Shown piece after piece: positions 8,751 to 18,388 of a DNA stretch of 64,000 nucleotides (within the stretch, counting starts at the first letter, position 1; every line of letters starts with the position of its first letter). Location: contig JANXEN010000006.1 of assembly GCA_025058345.1 (NCBI GenBank), forward strand, positions 1 through 64,000, given 5' to 3'. Source of the stretch: Sulfolobales archaeon (GTDB lineage Archaea > Thermoproteota > Thermoprotei_A > Sulfolobales > NBVN01). The notes beneath the pieces are model-generated. The model did no database searches. It was given only the letters and a program-made list of their open reading frames with translations, and was not told where the DNA came from. The position numbers and the translations under genes were made by a program.

Positions 8751-9064
8751 GCGGCACGTAGGTAGGGTTGGGAGGGTCGCCTCCTCCACGTAGCCGAAGG
8801 CGAAAGGCGGGACCAGTAACCCTACCAATGCCTGAACCGAGCTACGTATCCTCCAGATCTGCGGTGAATACCGCCCTACGGGGTTGACGGTAGCGGAGGG
8901 CCCTCTGGAGGGAAGGCCTAAACCGCTTTTGCGGGGGGAACCCGGCCAGGCCCGGAAGGGAGCAACCTAACCCTCGACGTCGACGTTCGTAGGTCACCGG
9001 TAGGAGGACGGTCTGGAGCAATTTACGTAGTTCGGTAAGGTGTTGGTGGGGAGCTACGTGCCGC
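8751..9064 (+). ncRNA. ffs: Signal recognition particle RNA (archaeal 7S RNA)
   Basis: The ends pair perfectly over 11 bases (8751-8761 with 9054-9064), forming helix 1. The segment near 8943-8968 contains the conserved SRP54-binding helix 8 (CCAGGCCCGGAAGGGAGCA). The 5' part (about 8762-8824) folds as the Alu domain, with GGTAGGGTT pairing with AACCCTACC. The GC content is far above that of the surroundings, as expected for a structural RNA in a thermophile. The length of about 314 nt is typical of archaea. Confidence 0.95.
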
Positions 9065-9099
9065 GCCAACTCACCTTTAAGGATTAATCACCTATTTAG

Positions 9100-10119
9100 T
9101 TAAAAACCTGGACTTCTAACCTTAACTACATCCCTATTAACTAGGTTTGGTGGGACTTTACCCTCGGCAAATGCTATTAGGTTCATAGCGGCAGTAAGAG
9201 CCATTTCAAGCCTAGATTCGTAAGTGGCGCTAGCTATATGTGGCGCTAATACCACATTTTTAAACATCGTTATTGGATGGTTCTGCGGTAACGGCTCTGA
9301 TTCGAAGACGTCGAGACCAGCACCTGCTAACTTACCCTCCTTCAATGCTTTAATTAACGCCTCAGTGTCTACCACTGCTCCTCTCGCAGCATTTATTAAT
9401 ATTGCACCTTTCTTAACGTTTTTAAGTCTCTCCTCATTAATCAAATGATATGTATCCTTAGTTAAGGGGGTGTGAACAGTTATTATGTCAGATTCCTTAA
9501 GTAGGTCATCCAATTCCCTATACTCGACATTTAATTCCTTAAGTACTTCTTCAGGATACTTAACAACATCATAGTAAAGAACCTTCATGTTGAATCCTTT
9601 AGCCCTCCTTGCCACTGCCTTACCAATGGCTCCTAAACCTATGATACCTAATGTTTTACCGTAGATTAATGTTCCAAGAAACATTAGAGGATGCCACGGA
9701 GCTTTATCCCTCTCCCACTCACCCCACCTAACGTAATTATCAGCCTCAACAACCCTCCTAGCGACTGAGAGAATTAGAGCCCACGTAAAGTCAGCCGTAG
9801 CTTCAGATATTATGCCTGGAGCATTAGTTACGTATACACCTAACTTAGTGGCGCATTCAACATCTACATTATCGAATCCTACTATCATCTGCGATACTAT
9901 CCTAAGGTTCTTTGATTCTTGGAGTAAGTCACATGTCACCTTATCCCCAGCCATAGTTAATAATGCGTGGCATTCCTTCGCCTTACTCCTTAATACATTA
10001 GGCGGTGGATTGGTAAATCTATCCCAAACCTCAACATCATAATACCTTTCTAACTTCTCAACAACCTCTTTAAATATCTCCCTCGATATAAACAGCTTAG
10101 GTTTACTACCATGTGACAA
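9100..10119 (-). CDS. gyaR: D-2-hydroxyacid dehydrogenase, probable glyoxylate reductase
   Basis: This 339-residue NAD(P)H-dependent enzyme has the Rossmann motif GLGAIGKAVARRAKG, the catalytic Arg in NAARGAVVDTEAL, the Glu in FESEPLPQNHP and the His in LAPHIASATYESR. The length and the RLEMA segment after the His match archaeal glyoxylate reductases, but hydroxypyruvate or other 2-oxoacids are possible substrates. The start is TTG at 10119. The gene is convergent with the SRP RNA gene. Confidence 0.85.
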   Translation of the reverse strand: MSHGSKPKLFISREIFKEVVEKLERYYDVEVWDRFTNPPPNVLRSKAKECHALLTMAGDKVTCDLLQESKNLRIVSQMIVGFDNVDVECATKLGVYVTNAPGIISEATADFTWALILSVARRVVEADNYVRWGEWERDKAPWHPLMFLGTLIYGKTLGIIGLGAIGKAVARRAKGFNMKVLYYDVVKYPEEVLKELNVEYRELDDLLKESDIITVHTPLTKDTYHLINEERLKNVKKGAILINAARGAVVDTEALIKALKEGKLAGAGLDVFESEPLPQNHPITMFKNVVLAPHIASATYESRLEMALTAAMNLIAFAEGKVPPNLVNRDVVKVRSPGF

Positions 10120-10165
10120 TACGGAACCACCAATATCGATTATTGGATAGTTAAGTTAAAAAAAG

Positions 10166-11149
10166 TTAAGTGTATTTAAACCTATCTAAGAACCTTAACC
10201 TCTTAGCAGGGTCTGGATGAGTTGAAAATACTTCAAGCATTGAAATAGATTTAGAGCTCTTTATGTACTCAACAACCTCATCAATACTATAGAATCTCCT
10301 ACCACCAACAACAATCTCTGGGTCAGAGATCAATAAGGCTTTAAACTTCGTTATTTGCTCTAATTCACTGCTTTTAATTCTTCTAAAGCTATCCGAAACG
10401 ACTAGTATCCTTGCAAGAGCTCTCTGCAGTTTTAAAGCTCCTCCCTGTACAGTCGTTGCTGCATGGCTGTCGCTATAGTACTCTCTCAACCTACTTAAGT
10501 ATAGTACAAATAAGTTAAATAAGAAGCTAATGATCAGTAGAGCAAATCCGAAGGCAGAGAGCAATAAAGGTGAACTTCTACCGTTTCTTCTATCACCAAC
10601 CGCTCCTGAGATAAATCCATACCTGACGAGTACCTGACCCAGCCAATAAATGAGTGCTGGCAATATGCTGACAACCATCATAACCTCCACATCCCTATGT
10701 TTTATATGACCTATCTCATGGGCTATTACCGCCTCTACCTCCTCCCTGGGTAAGTTATTAATAAGCCCTCTAGTAACAGCAACCTTATATCCAGACAGTA
10801 GGTTCCCGTACGCAAATGCGTTTGGTACATCCACGTTCGCTATCATCGTTTTGGGAGGCTCCTTCAAGCCACTACTGTATGATAAATTCCTCACCATATC
10901 AGATAACCATGCCATCTCCGCCCCTACAGGTTTTACCCTATATAGCGCCTCAATAATCGCAGGTCCTAGAAGCCACTGAATTATGTGAGCAAAGATTATG
11001 AAAATCAATGACCCCCATATTATTACGTTAACGCCTGCCGATGGACTCAAAAGATAAAACACTGAAGTCAGTATTAAGGTACTTAACCCAATTACCAACG
11101 CCATGACGCTATACATGCTTAGCCTGAGTTTAAGCAATGTAGCAGACAT
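10166..11149 (-). CDS. htpX: HtpX-like M48 zinc metalloprotease
   Basis: This 327-residue membrane protease has two hydrophobic segments near residues 14-65, the zinc site HEIGH at 144-148, two more membrane segments (about 155-215), and the third-ligand region REYYSDSHAA. HtpX proteins degrade misfolded membrane proteins with the active site facing the cytosol. The C-terminal STHPDPAKRLRFL segment is typical of the family. Confidence 0.9.
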   Translation of the reverse strand: MSATLLKLRLSMYSVMALVIGLSTLILTSVFYLLSPSAGVNVIIWGSLIFIIFAHIIQWLLGPAIIEALYRVKPVGAEMAWLSDMVRNLSYSSGLKEPPKTMIANVDVPNAFAYGNLLSGYKVAVTRGLINNLPREEVEAVIAHEIGHIKHRDVEVMMVVSILPALIYWLGQVLVRYGFISGAVGDRRNGRSSPLLLSAFGFALLIISFLFNLFVLYLSRLREYYSDSHAATTVQGGALKLQRALARILVVSDSFRRIKSSELEQITKFKALLISDPEIVVGGRRFYSIDEVVEYIKSSKSISMLEVFSTHPDPAKRLRFLDRFKYT

Positions 11150-11200
11150 CTCACATCCTGTAGACCTAATAATGTTCAGGGCTTTTAAGCGTTAAATCAA

Positions 11201-11608
11201 TCAATTAGTTAAGACTACCTCAACCTCCTCAAGAATTTCCCCTCTTATAATCCATGCCCTATAACCCATATCAATACTGCTTACAATTACCCATATAATC
11301 GGCCATAACTTCATCCCATCGATGTCCCTAATGCTTGGATATGATGGTGCAGGATGGGAGTGAATTAAAGCTACTACATCAAAGTTAAGGATTTCAGCCA
11401 ATCTATAAGCGTGTACTATTCCGTAAGGATCCATTCTGAACGAATATGGCGATAAATCAACATTATCTAAAACAACTAGCTCCTTAGCATATGCCGAGTT
11501 ACCTGAAGTTATACCTAATAGAAATCCAGCAACCTCAATGTCTGTGGACCTGACTAAGTCCTTGAACGCTTCTATTATTTCCTCCTTTATAAGAATAATT
11601 ATGCTCAA
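11201..11608 (-). CDS. JAMM/MPN domain metalloprotease-like protein
   Basis: This 135-residue single MPN domain has Glu25 in EVAGFLLG and the zinc motif H83-x-H85 followed by Ser92 and Asp95 (HSHPAPSYPSIRD). The gap between His85 and Ser92 is six residues, one fewer than in Rpn11-type JAMM motifs. Archaeal JAMM proteins cleave isopeptide bonds of SAMP/ubiquitin-like modifiers. No ubiquitin-like gene is adjacent, although an E1-like gene lies at 58559. Function is inferred from the motif. Confidence 0.8.
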   Translation of the reverse strand: MSIIILIKEEIIEAFKDLVRSTDIEVAGFLLGITSGNSAYAKELVVLDNVDLSPYSFRMDPYGIVHAYRLAEILNFDVVALIHSHPAPSYPSIRDIDGMKLWPIIWVIVSSIDMGYRAWIIRGEILEEVEVVLTN

Positions 11609-11670
11609 TCCCTCCCGCTAGTAAAAAATTTTAGAGAAAGTTATTTAAAACTGAATTCTGCTTAAATTCC

Positions 11671-11919
11671 TTACAAATCCCTTAAATTCAACGAAATGAC
11701 TCTCCTAATATTTGAAGGCAAGGACTTAAACTCTACTTCTTCAGACTTGCTAGTATCATGAGACCACTCTTTCACTTCATCACCTTTAACGTATTTAATG
11801 TCGAGGTCTTCATGAACTACTAAGTAGGTCTTTCCAAAACTTGTTCGGTTAACCTCAATTAAGTATTTTTTAGATCCGCTCTTGACTACAAAAGTCTTCT
11901 CGGTTTCCGTTCTTATCAA
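11671..11919 (-). CDS. Small conserved-looking hypothetical protein
   Basis: This 82-residue protein is rich in Lys, Glu and beta-branched residues, with no membrane segment and no cysteine. Alternating hydrophobic and charged residues (about 8-40) suggest a small beta-sheet domain, followed by an acidic linker and a basic helix. It lies 62 bases upstream of the JAMM gene on the same strand. I do not recognise the family. Confidence 0.55.
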   Translation of the reverse strand: MIRTETEKTFVVKSGSKKYLIEVNRTSFGKTYLVVHEDLDIKYVKGDEVKEWSHDTSKSEEVEFKSLPSNIRRVISLNLRDL

Positions 11920-12050
11920 TCAGCCCACCTAAATAGCTCTACTTATCCTAACCTTAATAAGCATTATATCTACCGAATATTATAATTACGTTAAGGAATT
12001 ATCTACTTAAGCGTTAAACAATTTAACCTCAACTGAAGTTATTTTTAGAT

Positions 12051-12755
12051 GTGAGTGAGTTGAGCTTAAAGAGAAAGAGAGTTAAAGCGTATGTTAATGC
12101 TCTAAGTGAGTTAATCCTCATGGATAACCCTACTAGGGAAGCGGCTATTGATGCAGTAAAGAACTCCTTATCTGCAAGTGGTGTTGAACCATTTAGAGGT
12201 ATTTCGAAGCCGCCTGATATCTATGAGAAGGAGCTTATTTCATTATACGTTGTTGGGACTAGAGGTCTAGGCATTCATGAGGAGTATGGAGATAAGTTCA
12301 ACAAAATTTTCTCCGTTGAGAAACAGTACGATGAAATATTGAAGCTAATAGAGACGAATGAGGTAAAGAACATTAAGGAATCTCTTAAGCAGATGCTTAA
12401 TAGGGATGTAGGGGACTCAGACGTAGCTCGAGTACTACGCCTCGTTATGACTATGTACTATCTTGACTTCATAGATTCTAACTACGTAGCTAACATATTG
12501 AAGAAGGTTGCAATAGCCTTCCCCGAATACTTAGAGACTGTGAGGAGGTTTGTTAAATTCTTCATAGCAATTAAGATTTCTTCAGATATCGCTAGTGGAA
12601 CTATTAAGAATAAAATGAAGAAAGACCTCGCTAAACAACTAATATCGTTAGATATCGGAGTATCTAAGGCTGTTCCATCAGATAGGTATATACAGGAAAT
12701 CGCTAAGATACTTTTCAACATCCCAAAAGATGTTATTAGTAAAGTTCTTAAGTGA
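12051..12755 (+). CDS. Crenarchaeal conserved hypothetical protein (DUF2192-like)
   Basis: This 234-residue, largely helical, charged protein starts with KRKRVKAYVNALSELI and resembles the crenarchaeal DUF2192 group by overall pattern. No catalytic motif is visible. The start is GTG at 12051; the overlapping ATG at 12049 is followed at once by a stop. It is followed after 29 bases by an HTH-CBS regulator, so the two may share a transcript. Confidence 0.6.
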   Translation: MSELSLKRKRVKAYVNALSELILMDNPTREAAIDAVKNSLSASGVEPFRGISKPPDIYEKELISLYVVGTRGLGIHEEYGDKFNKIFSVEKQYDEILKLIETNEVKNIKESLKQMLNRDVGDSDVARVLRLVMTMYYLDFIDSNYVANILKKVAIAFPEYLETVRRFVKFFIAIKISSDIASGTIKNKMKKDLAKQLISLDIGVSKAVPSDRYIQEIAKILFNIPKDVISKVLK

Positions 12756-12784
12756 AACCATTAATAGTAGGTTAGTGGTAAAAG

Positions 12785-13669
12785 ATGGCTGAACTATCAT
12801 TTACACAAAGAGAAATACTCCGTGCTCTAGTAGAGCTGTACAGTAAAAATCAAAAACTAATTAAAAGTACCGAGATAGCTGAGGCGTTAGGGAAGGATGA
12901 CGGCACTATAAGAAACATCATCCTGAATCTAAAGTCGCTGGGTTTAGTAGAGAGTAAAACAGGACCTAGCGGTGGATACAAACCAACGAGTAAGGCGTAT
13001 AGCTATCTTAGAGCTCTTTCTGACATAATATCAACTTATGCGAAAATACGTAAGAATGGAGAGGAAGTTAACGTATACGTGTTGAATGTGGAACTCATGG
13101 ACCTCACTAACCCCTACTCAAGTAAGGCTGTACTTAAGGTGGCGGGAGATATAGATCTTCTAAAACCAGGAGATAGAATTAAGGTAGGTCCTTTACCAAC
13201 ATATAGGTTAGTTTTAAGCGGTATAATCCTCCTTGTGGATGCCTTCAGGAGCGAGATAGTTATTGAGGTTGAAGGCCTCGTAAGTATCCCTAAGGTCTCA
13301 GCAAAATCTATAGTTAATGGCCGTAAATTACTTATCGCATCTAAAGAACACCCGATCAATGAAGTAGCTAAAATTCTAATCACTGAAAACATCAGAGGGT
13401 TACCCGTTATAGATAATAATGGTGAGTTAATTGGTATGATAACGAGTGCTGACATTCTAAAAGCTTTCATCAATAACGATTCCAACGCATCTATATCTAA
13501 CTACTTGAGGACGAACATAGTTACGGTATTATCTGATGAAGAACTTGTAGATATAATCAATAAGATGATAAAGCATAACACCGGTAGGGTCATAGTTCTT
13601 AATGACGGGAAACCTATTGGAATTATAACACGTACAGACATCCTTCAAAAGATCGCTGCCTTAGATTAA
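12785..13669 (+). CDS. Winged-helix transcription regulator with C-terminal CBS pair
   Basis: This 294-residue protein has an N-terminal winged helix (about 1-80; segment STEIAEALGKDDGTIRNII as the recognition region), a middle beta-rich part (about 90-175), and two CBS motifs (about 180-235 and 240-292; ILITENIRGLPVIDNNGELIGMI and MIKHNTGRVIVLNDGKPIGII, cited by ends only). It matches the archaeal COG2524 type. CBS pairs usually bind adenine nucleotides, so this is probably an energy-sensing DNA-binding protein. Targets are unknown. Confidence 0.85.
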   Translation: MAELSFTQREILRALVELYSKNQKLIKSTEIAEALGKDDGTIRNIILNLKSLGLVESKTGPSGGYKPTSKAYSYLRALSDIISTYAKIRKNGEEVNVYVLNVELMDLTNPYSSKAVLKVAGDIDLLKPGDRIKVGPLPTYRLVLSGIILLVDAFRSEIVIEVEGLVSIPKVSAKSIVNGRKLLIASKEHPINEVAKILITENIRGLPVIDNNGELIGMITSADILKAFINNDSNASISNYLRTNIVTVLSDEELVDIINKMIKHNTGRVIVLNDGKPIGIITRTDILQKIAALD

Positions 13670-13720
13670 ACCTAGCAAGCAATACAACACTAAACTAAAG
13701 ATTGAAACACCTATAAAATA

Positions 13721-14389
13721 CTACAAAGGAATTAACGTTGTTTTAAAGAAGGTTTTAAACACCATGTTGATTGCGAACACCATCAATACTGCAGACAGAA
13801 GCAATAGTAGTAATCGATAGCCTTCGCTGCCTAAATGTTTTGCCCCCTTAGATGATGTATGGGCCAGGAAGGATAACCAGACAAAATCAAGCCAAACATG
13901 CGAGAAATACATAACCGGGAGAGCTGTTGTTATCCCGTACTTGAGCGTATTATCTATTAGAGGCATACCTACAGTAGCCCACCATAGTAGGAAAAAGGGG
14001 TTTAAGCCAGTCAATATCAATCCAACTAGTAACGGGTGTTTAATACTTGTAAATCTATTACCTGTGTTAGGAGTGTGGCTGGGTGTTTTCACTGGCTTCA
14101 TCGCGTCACTTATGAGTAGATAGGCAAAGAAAGAATTGAAGGCCACTATAATGGCTGTTAATAAATATTTAACGATTTCCAGCTCTAAAAACACTACAAT
14201 ACTTCCATAAAGCGTTGTGAGAAATACTACGTAAGGAAACTCGAAAATCATATGCCCCAGAGCTATTTGAAACCCGCTCCTCCAACCACCCTTAGCCCCC
14301 AAAGCCAAAGTAATTATTGAAAGCGGGCCCGGTGAGAGAGCTCCCGTAGCAGATATACTTATAACTGACGCTACGAACAGGGCGTCCAA
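13721..14389 (-). CDS. LysE family translocator
   Basis: This 222-residue protein has about six hydrophobic segments and the LysE signature near the N-terminus: SPGPLSIITLALGAKGGWRSG followed by GHMIFE. LysE/RhtB proteins export amino acids or related small molecules. The middle PNTGNRFTSIKHPLLVGLILTGLNPFF region is also typical. Substrate unknown. It converges on the HTH-CBS gene. Confidence 0.85.
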   Translation of the reverse strand: MDALFVASVISISATGALSPGPLSIITLALGAKGGWRSGFQIALGHMIFEFPYVVFLTTLYGSIVVFLELEIVKYLLTAIIVAFNSFFAYLLISDAMKPVKTPSHTPNTGNRFTSIKHPLLVGLILTGLNPFFLLWWATVGMPLIDNTLKYGITTALPVMYFSHVWLDFVWLSFLAHTSSKGAKHLGSEGYRLLLLLLSAVLMVFAINMVFKTFFKTTLIPL

Positions 14390-14445
14390 TCACTACACCA
14401 CACAATAATGACGATTAACGCTTATAACTATTATTATGAAAGAAG

Positions 14446-14913
14446 GTGTCAGGGATTAGTTTGAACCTTAAAGGTCACGTAGGCCTTACACTTATGTTGT
14501 TAAGTCTTATCTTCACATCCTTAGGACTCAAAAGCCTAGAATACGTTAAAATCGTGCTGTTTTCTGCCGCATTCTCATCATTGCCAGATATAGATATAAG
14601 ATTAGGGCTACATCATAGGAAGTATACACATAACTTACTCTTTGTCGTCATCACATCACTTATGATTGGATATGTAACCCATGTGTCATTAAATGATTTT
14701 AACCTAGGATTCTATTCCGTCATAGCATCCGGAACCATTCACTTGTTGGGTGACTCAATGACGTATATGGAGTTTAAACCTCTCTACCCGCTAAGCGGTA
14801 AGAGCATGGCGCTGAAACTATTTAAGTCTAATAATATGTTGATCAACAACTTACTTATGGCTTCAGGTATTTTAGCGTTTTTAACTTATATCAAGTTTAT
14901 CATTAACCTTTAA
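14446..14913 (+). CDS. Membrane-bound metal-dependent hydrolase-like protein (DUF1286/DUF457 type)
   Basis: This protein of about 155 residues has four hydrophobic segments and the markers of the DUF457/DUF1286 family: GHVGLTL near the start, SSLPDIDI, and HHRKYTHN, followed by a conserved GxxHLLGDSMT. The histidines and aspartates suggest a metal site at the membrane face. The start is either GTG 14446 or TTG 14461. A TATA-like element at about 14421-14429 predicts transcription from near 14450, which would favour 14461. Function unknown. Confidence 0.75.
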   Translation: MSGISLNLKGHVGLTLMLLSLIFTSLGLKSLEYVKIVLFSAAFSSLPDIDIRLGLHHRKYTHNLLFVVITSLMIGYVTHVSLNDFNLGFYSVIASGTIHLLGDSMTYMEFKPLYPLSGKSMALKLFKSNNMLINNLLMASGILAFLTYIKFIINL

Positions 14914-14944
14914 GTTAACTACATAATAATATCCTTTGAGAGTA

Positions 14945-15982
14945 ATGAAGATACTTAATAAAGATCTAAGGAGAAATTCCATAAGGGTTAAGGTTGAGGA
15001 CGAGGATGACCTCTGGATACTTAAGACTGTATTAAGGGAAGGAGATACCGTAATCTCATCTACTTTGAGAGATGTTAAGATTGATGGGGAAGGGAAGAGA
15101 CGCATACCTATGAAACTTGCAATAAAGGTGAAGAAAATCTACTTCCAACCATTCAGCAGTAGGTTAAGGATAAATGGAATCATCATCGAAGGCCCTGAAG
15201 AGTACGGGTTAAAGGGCTCCCACCACACCTTCAACGTAGATGTAGGAAATGAAGTCGAAATTATTAAGGATTTGTGGACTTCATCGGAGATCAAGCGCTT
15301 AGAGAGCCATGTCGTTAAAGGATTAAAGGCTTTATTGGTAGCCTTCGATTTCGATGAACTCTCTATAGCTATTCTCTACGACCAAGGAATAAAGTACCTA
15401 CTGGAGAGAAACCTACCTCACTTCAGTAAAGATTCCGGAAACCTCGAGGAATTACTAGGTTCCATTAACGAAGCTGTTCTAAAGACGTTAAAACTTGTTG
15501 ACTGCAACGTCATCGTAGTTGCTAGCCCCGCCTTCCTGAAAGATGTTGTGGCTGAGAGGTTAGGGAAAGAAATCAACATCAAGATATTTAAGGACATCGT
15601 CTCCACCGGTGGGAGAGCGGGTATCGAGGAACTAGTTAGGAGGGATAGCATCAAGAATCTGCTAAAGGAAATCAACCTAATAGAATCTGAAAAAATATTC
15701 GAAGAATTTATGAAACTACTCATTAAGACACCGTCGAGGGTTGCATACGGTCTTAACGAAGTTAAATTAGCTGCAAATTCTAATGCGGTAGCTAAGTTGT
15801 TGGTGCTAGATGAAATGTTAAGCGATAGTAATTACGATGAGGTTGAAGATATTTTAAACATGGTTGAAGATAAAGGAGGGACTGTAAGGATAGTCAGTAG
15901 CGAGACACCACTCAGTAACTCATTGAAGGGTTTAGGTGGTATAATAGCTGTATTAAGATACGATCTAAGCTTCGATAGATGA
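14945..15982 (+). CDS. pelA: mRNA surveillance protein Pelota (Dom34)
   Basis: This 345-residue protein matches archaeal Pelota from end to end: the N-terminal Sm-like domain (KILNKDLRRNSIRVKVED), the SHHTFNVDVG segment before the central domain, and the eRF1-like domains 2 and 3. With aEF1A or ABCE1 it splits stalled ribosomes. ATG 14945 gives the standard MKIL start; an in-frame TTG at 14936 would add three residues. The C-terminal part ends with the usual GLGGIIAVLRYDL. Confidence 0.95.
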   Translation: MKILNKDLRRNSIRVKVEDEDDLWILKTVLREGDTVISSTLRDVKIDGEGKRRIPMKLAIKVKKIYFQPFSSRLRINGIIIEGPEEYGLKGSHHTFNVDVGNEVEIIKDLWTSSEIKRLESHVVKGLKALLVAFDFDELSIAILYDQGIKYLLERNLPHFSKDSGNLEELLGSINEAVLKTLKLVDCNVIVVASPAFLKDVVAERLGKEINIKIFKDIVSTGGRAGIEELVRRDSIKNLLKEINLIESEKIFEEFMKLLIKTPSRVAYGLNEVKLAANSNAVAKLLVLDEMLSDSNYDEVEDILNMVEDKGGTVRIVSSETPLSNSLKGLGGIIAVLRYDLSFDR

Positions 15983-16026
15983 ATCAGGACTGGGGAAAAA
16001 TAAGTGTTTTGATTAGCTCGGCAGGT

Positions 16027-17520
16027 TTAGAAGATTTTAATGCCGAAGCCGTAGAATAGTGTTAAGGCTATTGCGAAGAACAGATGGAATGCCCACAAGA
16101 TCCAAGCTACTAATGGCATCCAAATAGGTGCTCTCAACTCCTTAGGTAATATCTTCCTATCTATATAAGTTAGTGCTGGAATAAGCCAAACTCCGTAGAA
16201 ATGAACTATGTTAGCACCTATTAGAAGTATTATAAGTGGTGCTGCTATCCATAGCGATGAACATCCAAACGCCAGGTAAATAAGTAGTGCTGGATAGTAG
16301 AGTCTCCTTACATCACCTTTTGTCCACTTACGTATAGCTTCCACCGATGTCCAAGATACATCTGTTATAATTCTAGTTAATCTGTCTACCACTCCTAACT
16401 GAGTTGAGAATAACACCATAAAGCCCGTAAATGCTACTAGATAGTAACCCCACGGACCGACAATAGCTTTCATTTCATTGGCTACGTGCGCAGCTATACC
16501 CCACGCAGGTAATGTCGTGCCTGGAGGTACTAAAGCAGCAACCATAATTGACGGTAAGTACATGCCTAACATCCCTCCGATAAAGAAAATCAGCCACATA
16601 TCGAGGTTTATCATCCTCTCCCATACTTTCCACGTTTTTAAGTTCTCAGGAGTTATCTTAAATACAGCTCCTAACGGACTCAACATTATTTTCTTACCCC
16701 CAATCACTGCTGGTATAAAGCCAACCTTACTACCAGTTCCGTAGCCTTTATCCCTCCAATAACCGGAACCATCTGCGTTAGCAGCACATGCATCTCCGAT
16801 GTATGCAAACCAACCTGCAAAGAGGAGGAGATCAACTCCGCGAGGAATACGCCCAATGTTTAGGGATCCGAATACAGCTTCTCCAATTACTGCTGGTCTA
16901 TAACCAACAGCTACAGGTACTAATATAAAGATTAAAGCACCTAAGATAAATGCTATCATAAGCTTTTCAATTATTTCTAAAGTACTTTCTATCTTACCTC
17001 CTATAGATACTAAAAACGCGCATAGGAGGAATAGGACTACTCCAGTCCACCTAACTAATTCCGCTTCAGCCGCGCCAGGTATTTTACCAAGCACTATAGC
17101 CATAAGCCCTGTTGCCGCAGCTGCAGCCCATCCAGGCCAGAACATTCTCAAAAATGAGAAGATCATGCTTAAAGTACTCCATAAATGTGCGGGAGGAATC
17201 CTAGAGAGTAGAACGTTTATAGGCTCACCAACAGCTACAACCATCCTAGCCCACCAAACATTATATACCGCCTGTATAACCATCCCAATCCAAACAAGCC
17301 AGAACAGACCTAAACCGTAGCCAGCAGCTACTGCAGGACCCATCAACCACTCACCGGAACCTATAGCCATACCTAATGGAATGGCTGCAGGTCCTAAAAC
17401 CTTAGTAAATATATTCCCCCATGTCAACTTAGGAAGGTTGAATACCTCCTCAGGTGATGGAAGCTTATCGATAACTCTAACCGGCCTAGCACCCAACATG
17501 GCCTGCTCGGATGTGTTCAT
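16027..17520 (-). CDS. Nramp-fold membrane protein lacking the metal-binding motifs (paralogue 1)
   Basis: This 497-residue protein has about eleven membrane segments. The first resembles Nramp TM1, but the metal motif DPGN is replaced by GSGE (GPAAIPLGMAIGSGEW). The TM6 MPH motif is also absent; the corresponding region reads GDACAANADGSGYW. It is therefore an Nramp-related transporter unlikely to use the known metal site. ATG 17520 is chosen because GGTGAT lies seven bases upstream and contains the alternative GTG at 17532. It lies downstream of livF on the same strand and is paralogous to the protein at 23019. Confidence 0.75.
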   Translation of the reverse strand: MNTSEQAMLGARPVRVIDKLPSPEEVFNLPKLTWGNIFTKVLGPAAIPLGMAIGSGEWLMGPAVAAGYGLGLFWLVWIGMVIQAVYNVWWARMVVAVGEPINVLLSRIPPAHLWSTLSMIFSFLRMFWPGWAAAAATGLMAIVLGKIPGAAEAELVRWTGVVLFLLCAFLVSIGGKIESTLEIIEKLMIAFILGALIFILVPVAVGYRPAVIGEAVFGSLNIGRIPRGVDLLLFAGWFAYIGDACAANADGSGYWRDKGYGTGSKVGFIPAVIGGKKIMLSPLGAVFKITPENLKTWKVWERMINLDMWLIFFIGGMLGMYLPSIMVAALVPPGTTLPAWGIAAHVANEMKAIVGPWGYYLVAFTGFMVLFSTQLGVVDRLTRIITDVSWTSVEAIRKWTKGDVRRLYYPALLIYLAFGCSSLWIAAPLIILLIGANIVHFYGVWLIPALTYIDRKILPKELRAPIWMPLVAWILWAFHLFFAIALTLFYGFGIKIF

Positions 17521-17666
17521 ATAAATTATCACCTTCAGATTATATAAAATTATTTATAACTAATAAATCTTTCGTTAATTCATTTAGTAATTCATAAAAG
17601 GAATTTATTAACCTAGGTTGTTTCTCTATAGTTATTTCTTTATAATTTTGAGCATTATGTTAAATT

Positions 17667-18386
17667 TCATATCTTTTTAATACCTAGGTAGAGTTCTGAG
17701 AAGTCAGGGTGGTTTAGGAGTTCTACTGCCTTACCACTATACCTTATTGTTCCACTTACTAACAGGTAGGCTTGATTACCTAGTTCTAAAGCTATTTTAG
17801 CCATCTGCTCAACTATTAATACAGTCAACCCTAATTTATCCCTTAAATCGACTACCTGTCTTAAAACCTTCTTAGCTATTATTGGTGCTAAATCAGTCGT
17901 TATTTCATCTAATAGTATTACTTTAGGTCTCCTCATTAGTGCCATTGCTATGGCTAACATCCTCCTTTCACCCCCGCTAAGGGTACCGGCTCTCCTATTA
18001 AGAAATTTCTCAAGTACTGGAAACAGACTTAACACTTCATCAACCCTATCTCTAACTTCTGTTTTATCAAGTAAGTAAGACGCTAGCCTTAAGTTTTCAT
18101 TCACCGTTAGATCAGCGAAGACGTTACCCATCTGTGGTAGGTAGGCAATCCCCATCTTAGAGATTTTATGGGTTGGTAATTCAGATATTTTATGCCCATT
18201 ATAATGTATGGTGCCATCGTAGATAGTTGCTATGCCCATAATGCTGTTTAGCAATGTCGTCTTGCCAGCCCCGTTAGGACCTACTACAACGGTAATTCCC
18301 TTCTCTTCAACGTCTAAGTTCACGTTGAATAACACCTTAAGTTTACCGTATCCGGATATTAGGTTCCTAACCTCTATTATCGCCAT
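17667..18386 (-). CDS. livF: Branched-chain amino acid-type ABC transporter ATPase LivF
   Basis: This 239-residue ABC ATPase has Walker A GPNGAGKT, signature LSGGERR and the H-loop region replaced by VEQM, as usual for LivF. The Walker B end reads LLDEITTDLAP where LivF proteins normally have LDEPSxGLAP. The catalytic Glu is kept but the following Pro is not. It lies two bases downstream of livG and forms the ATPase pair of a LIV-type importer with it. Confidence 0.9.
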   Translation of the reverse strand: MAIIEVRNLISGYGKLKVLFNVNLDVEEKGITVVVGPNGAGKTTLLNSIMGIATIYDGTIHYNGHKISELPTHKISKMGIAYLPQMGNVFADLTVNENLRLASYLLDKTEVRDRVDEVLSLFPVLEKFLNRRAGTLSGGERRMLAIAMALMRRPKVILLDEITTDLAPIIAKKVLRQVVDLRDKLGLTVLIVEQMAKIALELGNQAYLLVSGTIRYSGKAVELLNHPDFSELYLGIKKI

Positions 18387-18388
18387 AT

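Noticed and set aside
8842-9069. Open frame on the reverse strand within the SRP RNA gene
   Set aside because: It is antisense to a well-supported structural RNA with pairing ends and helix 8, and its composition reflects the GC-rich RNA.
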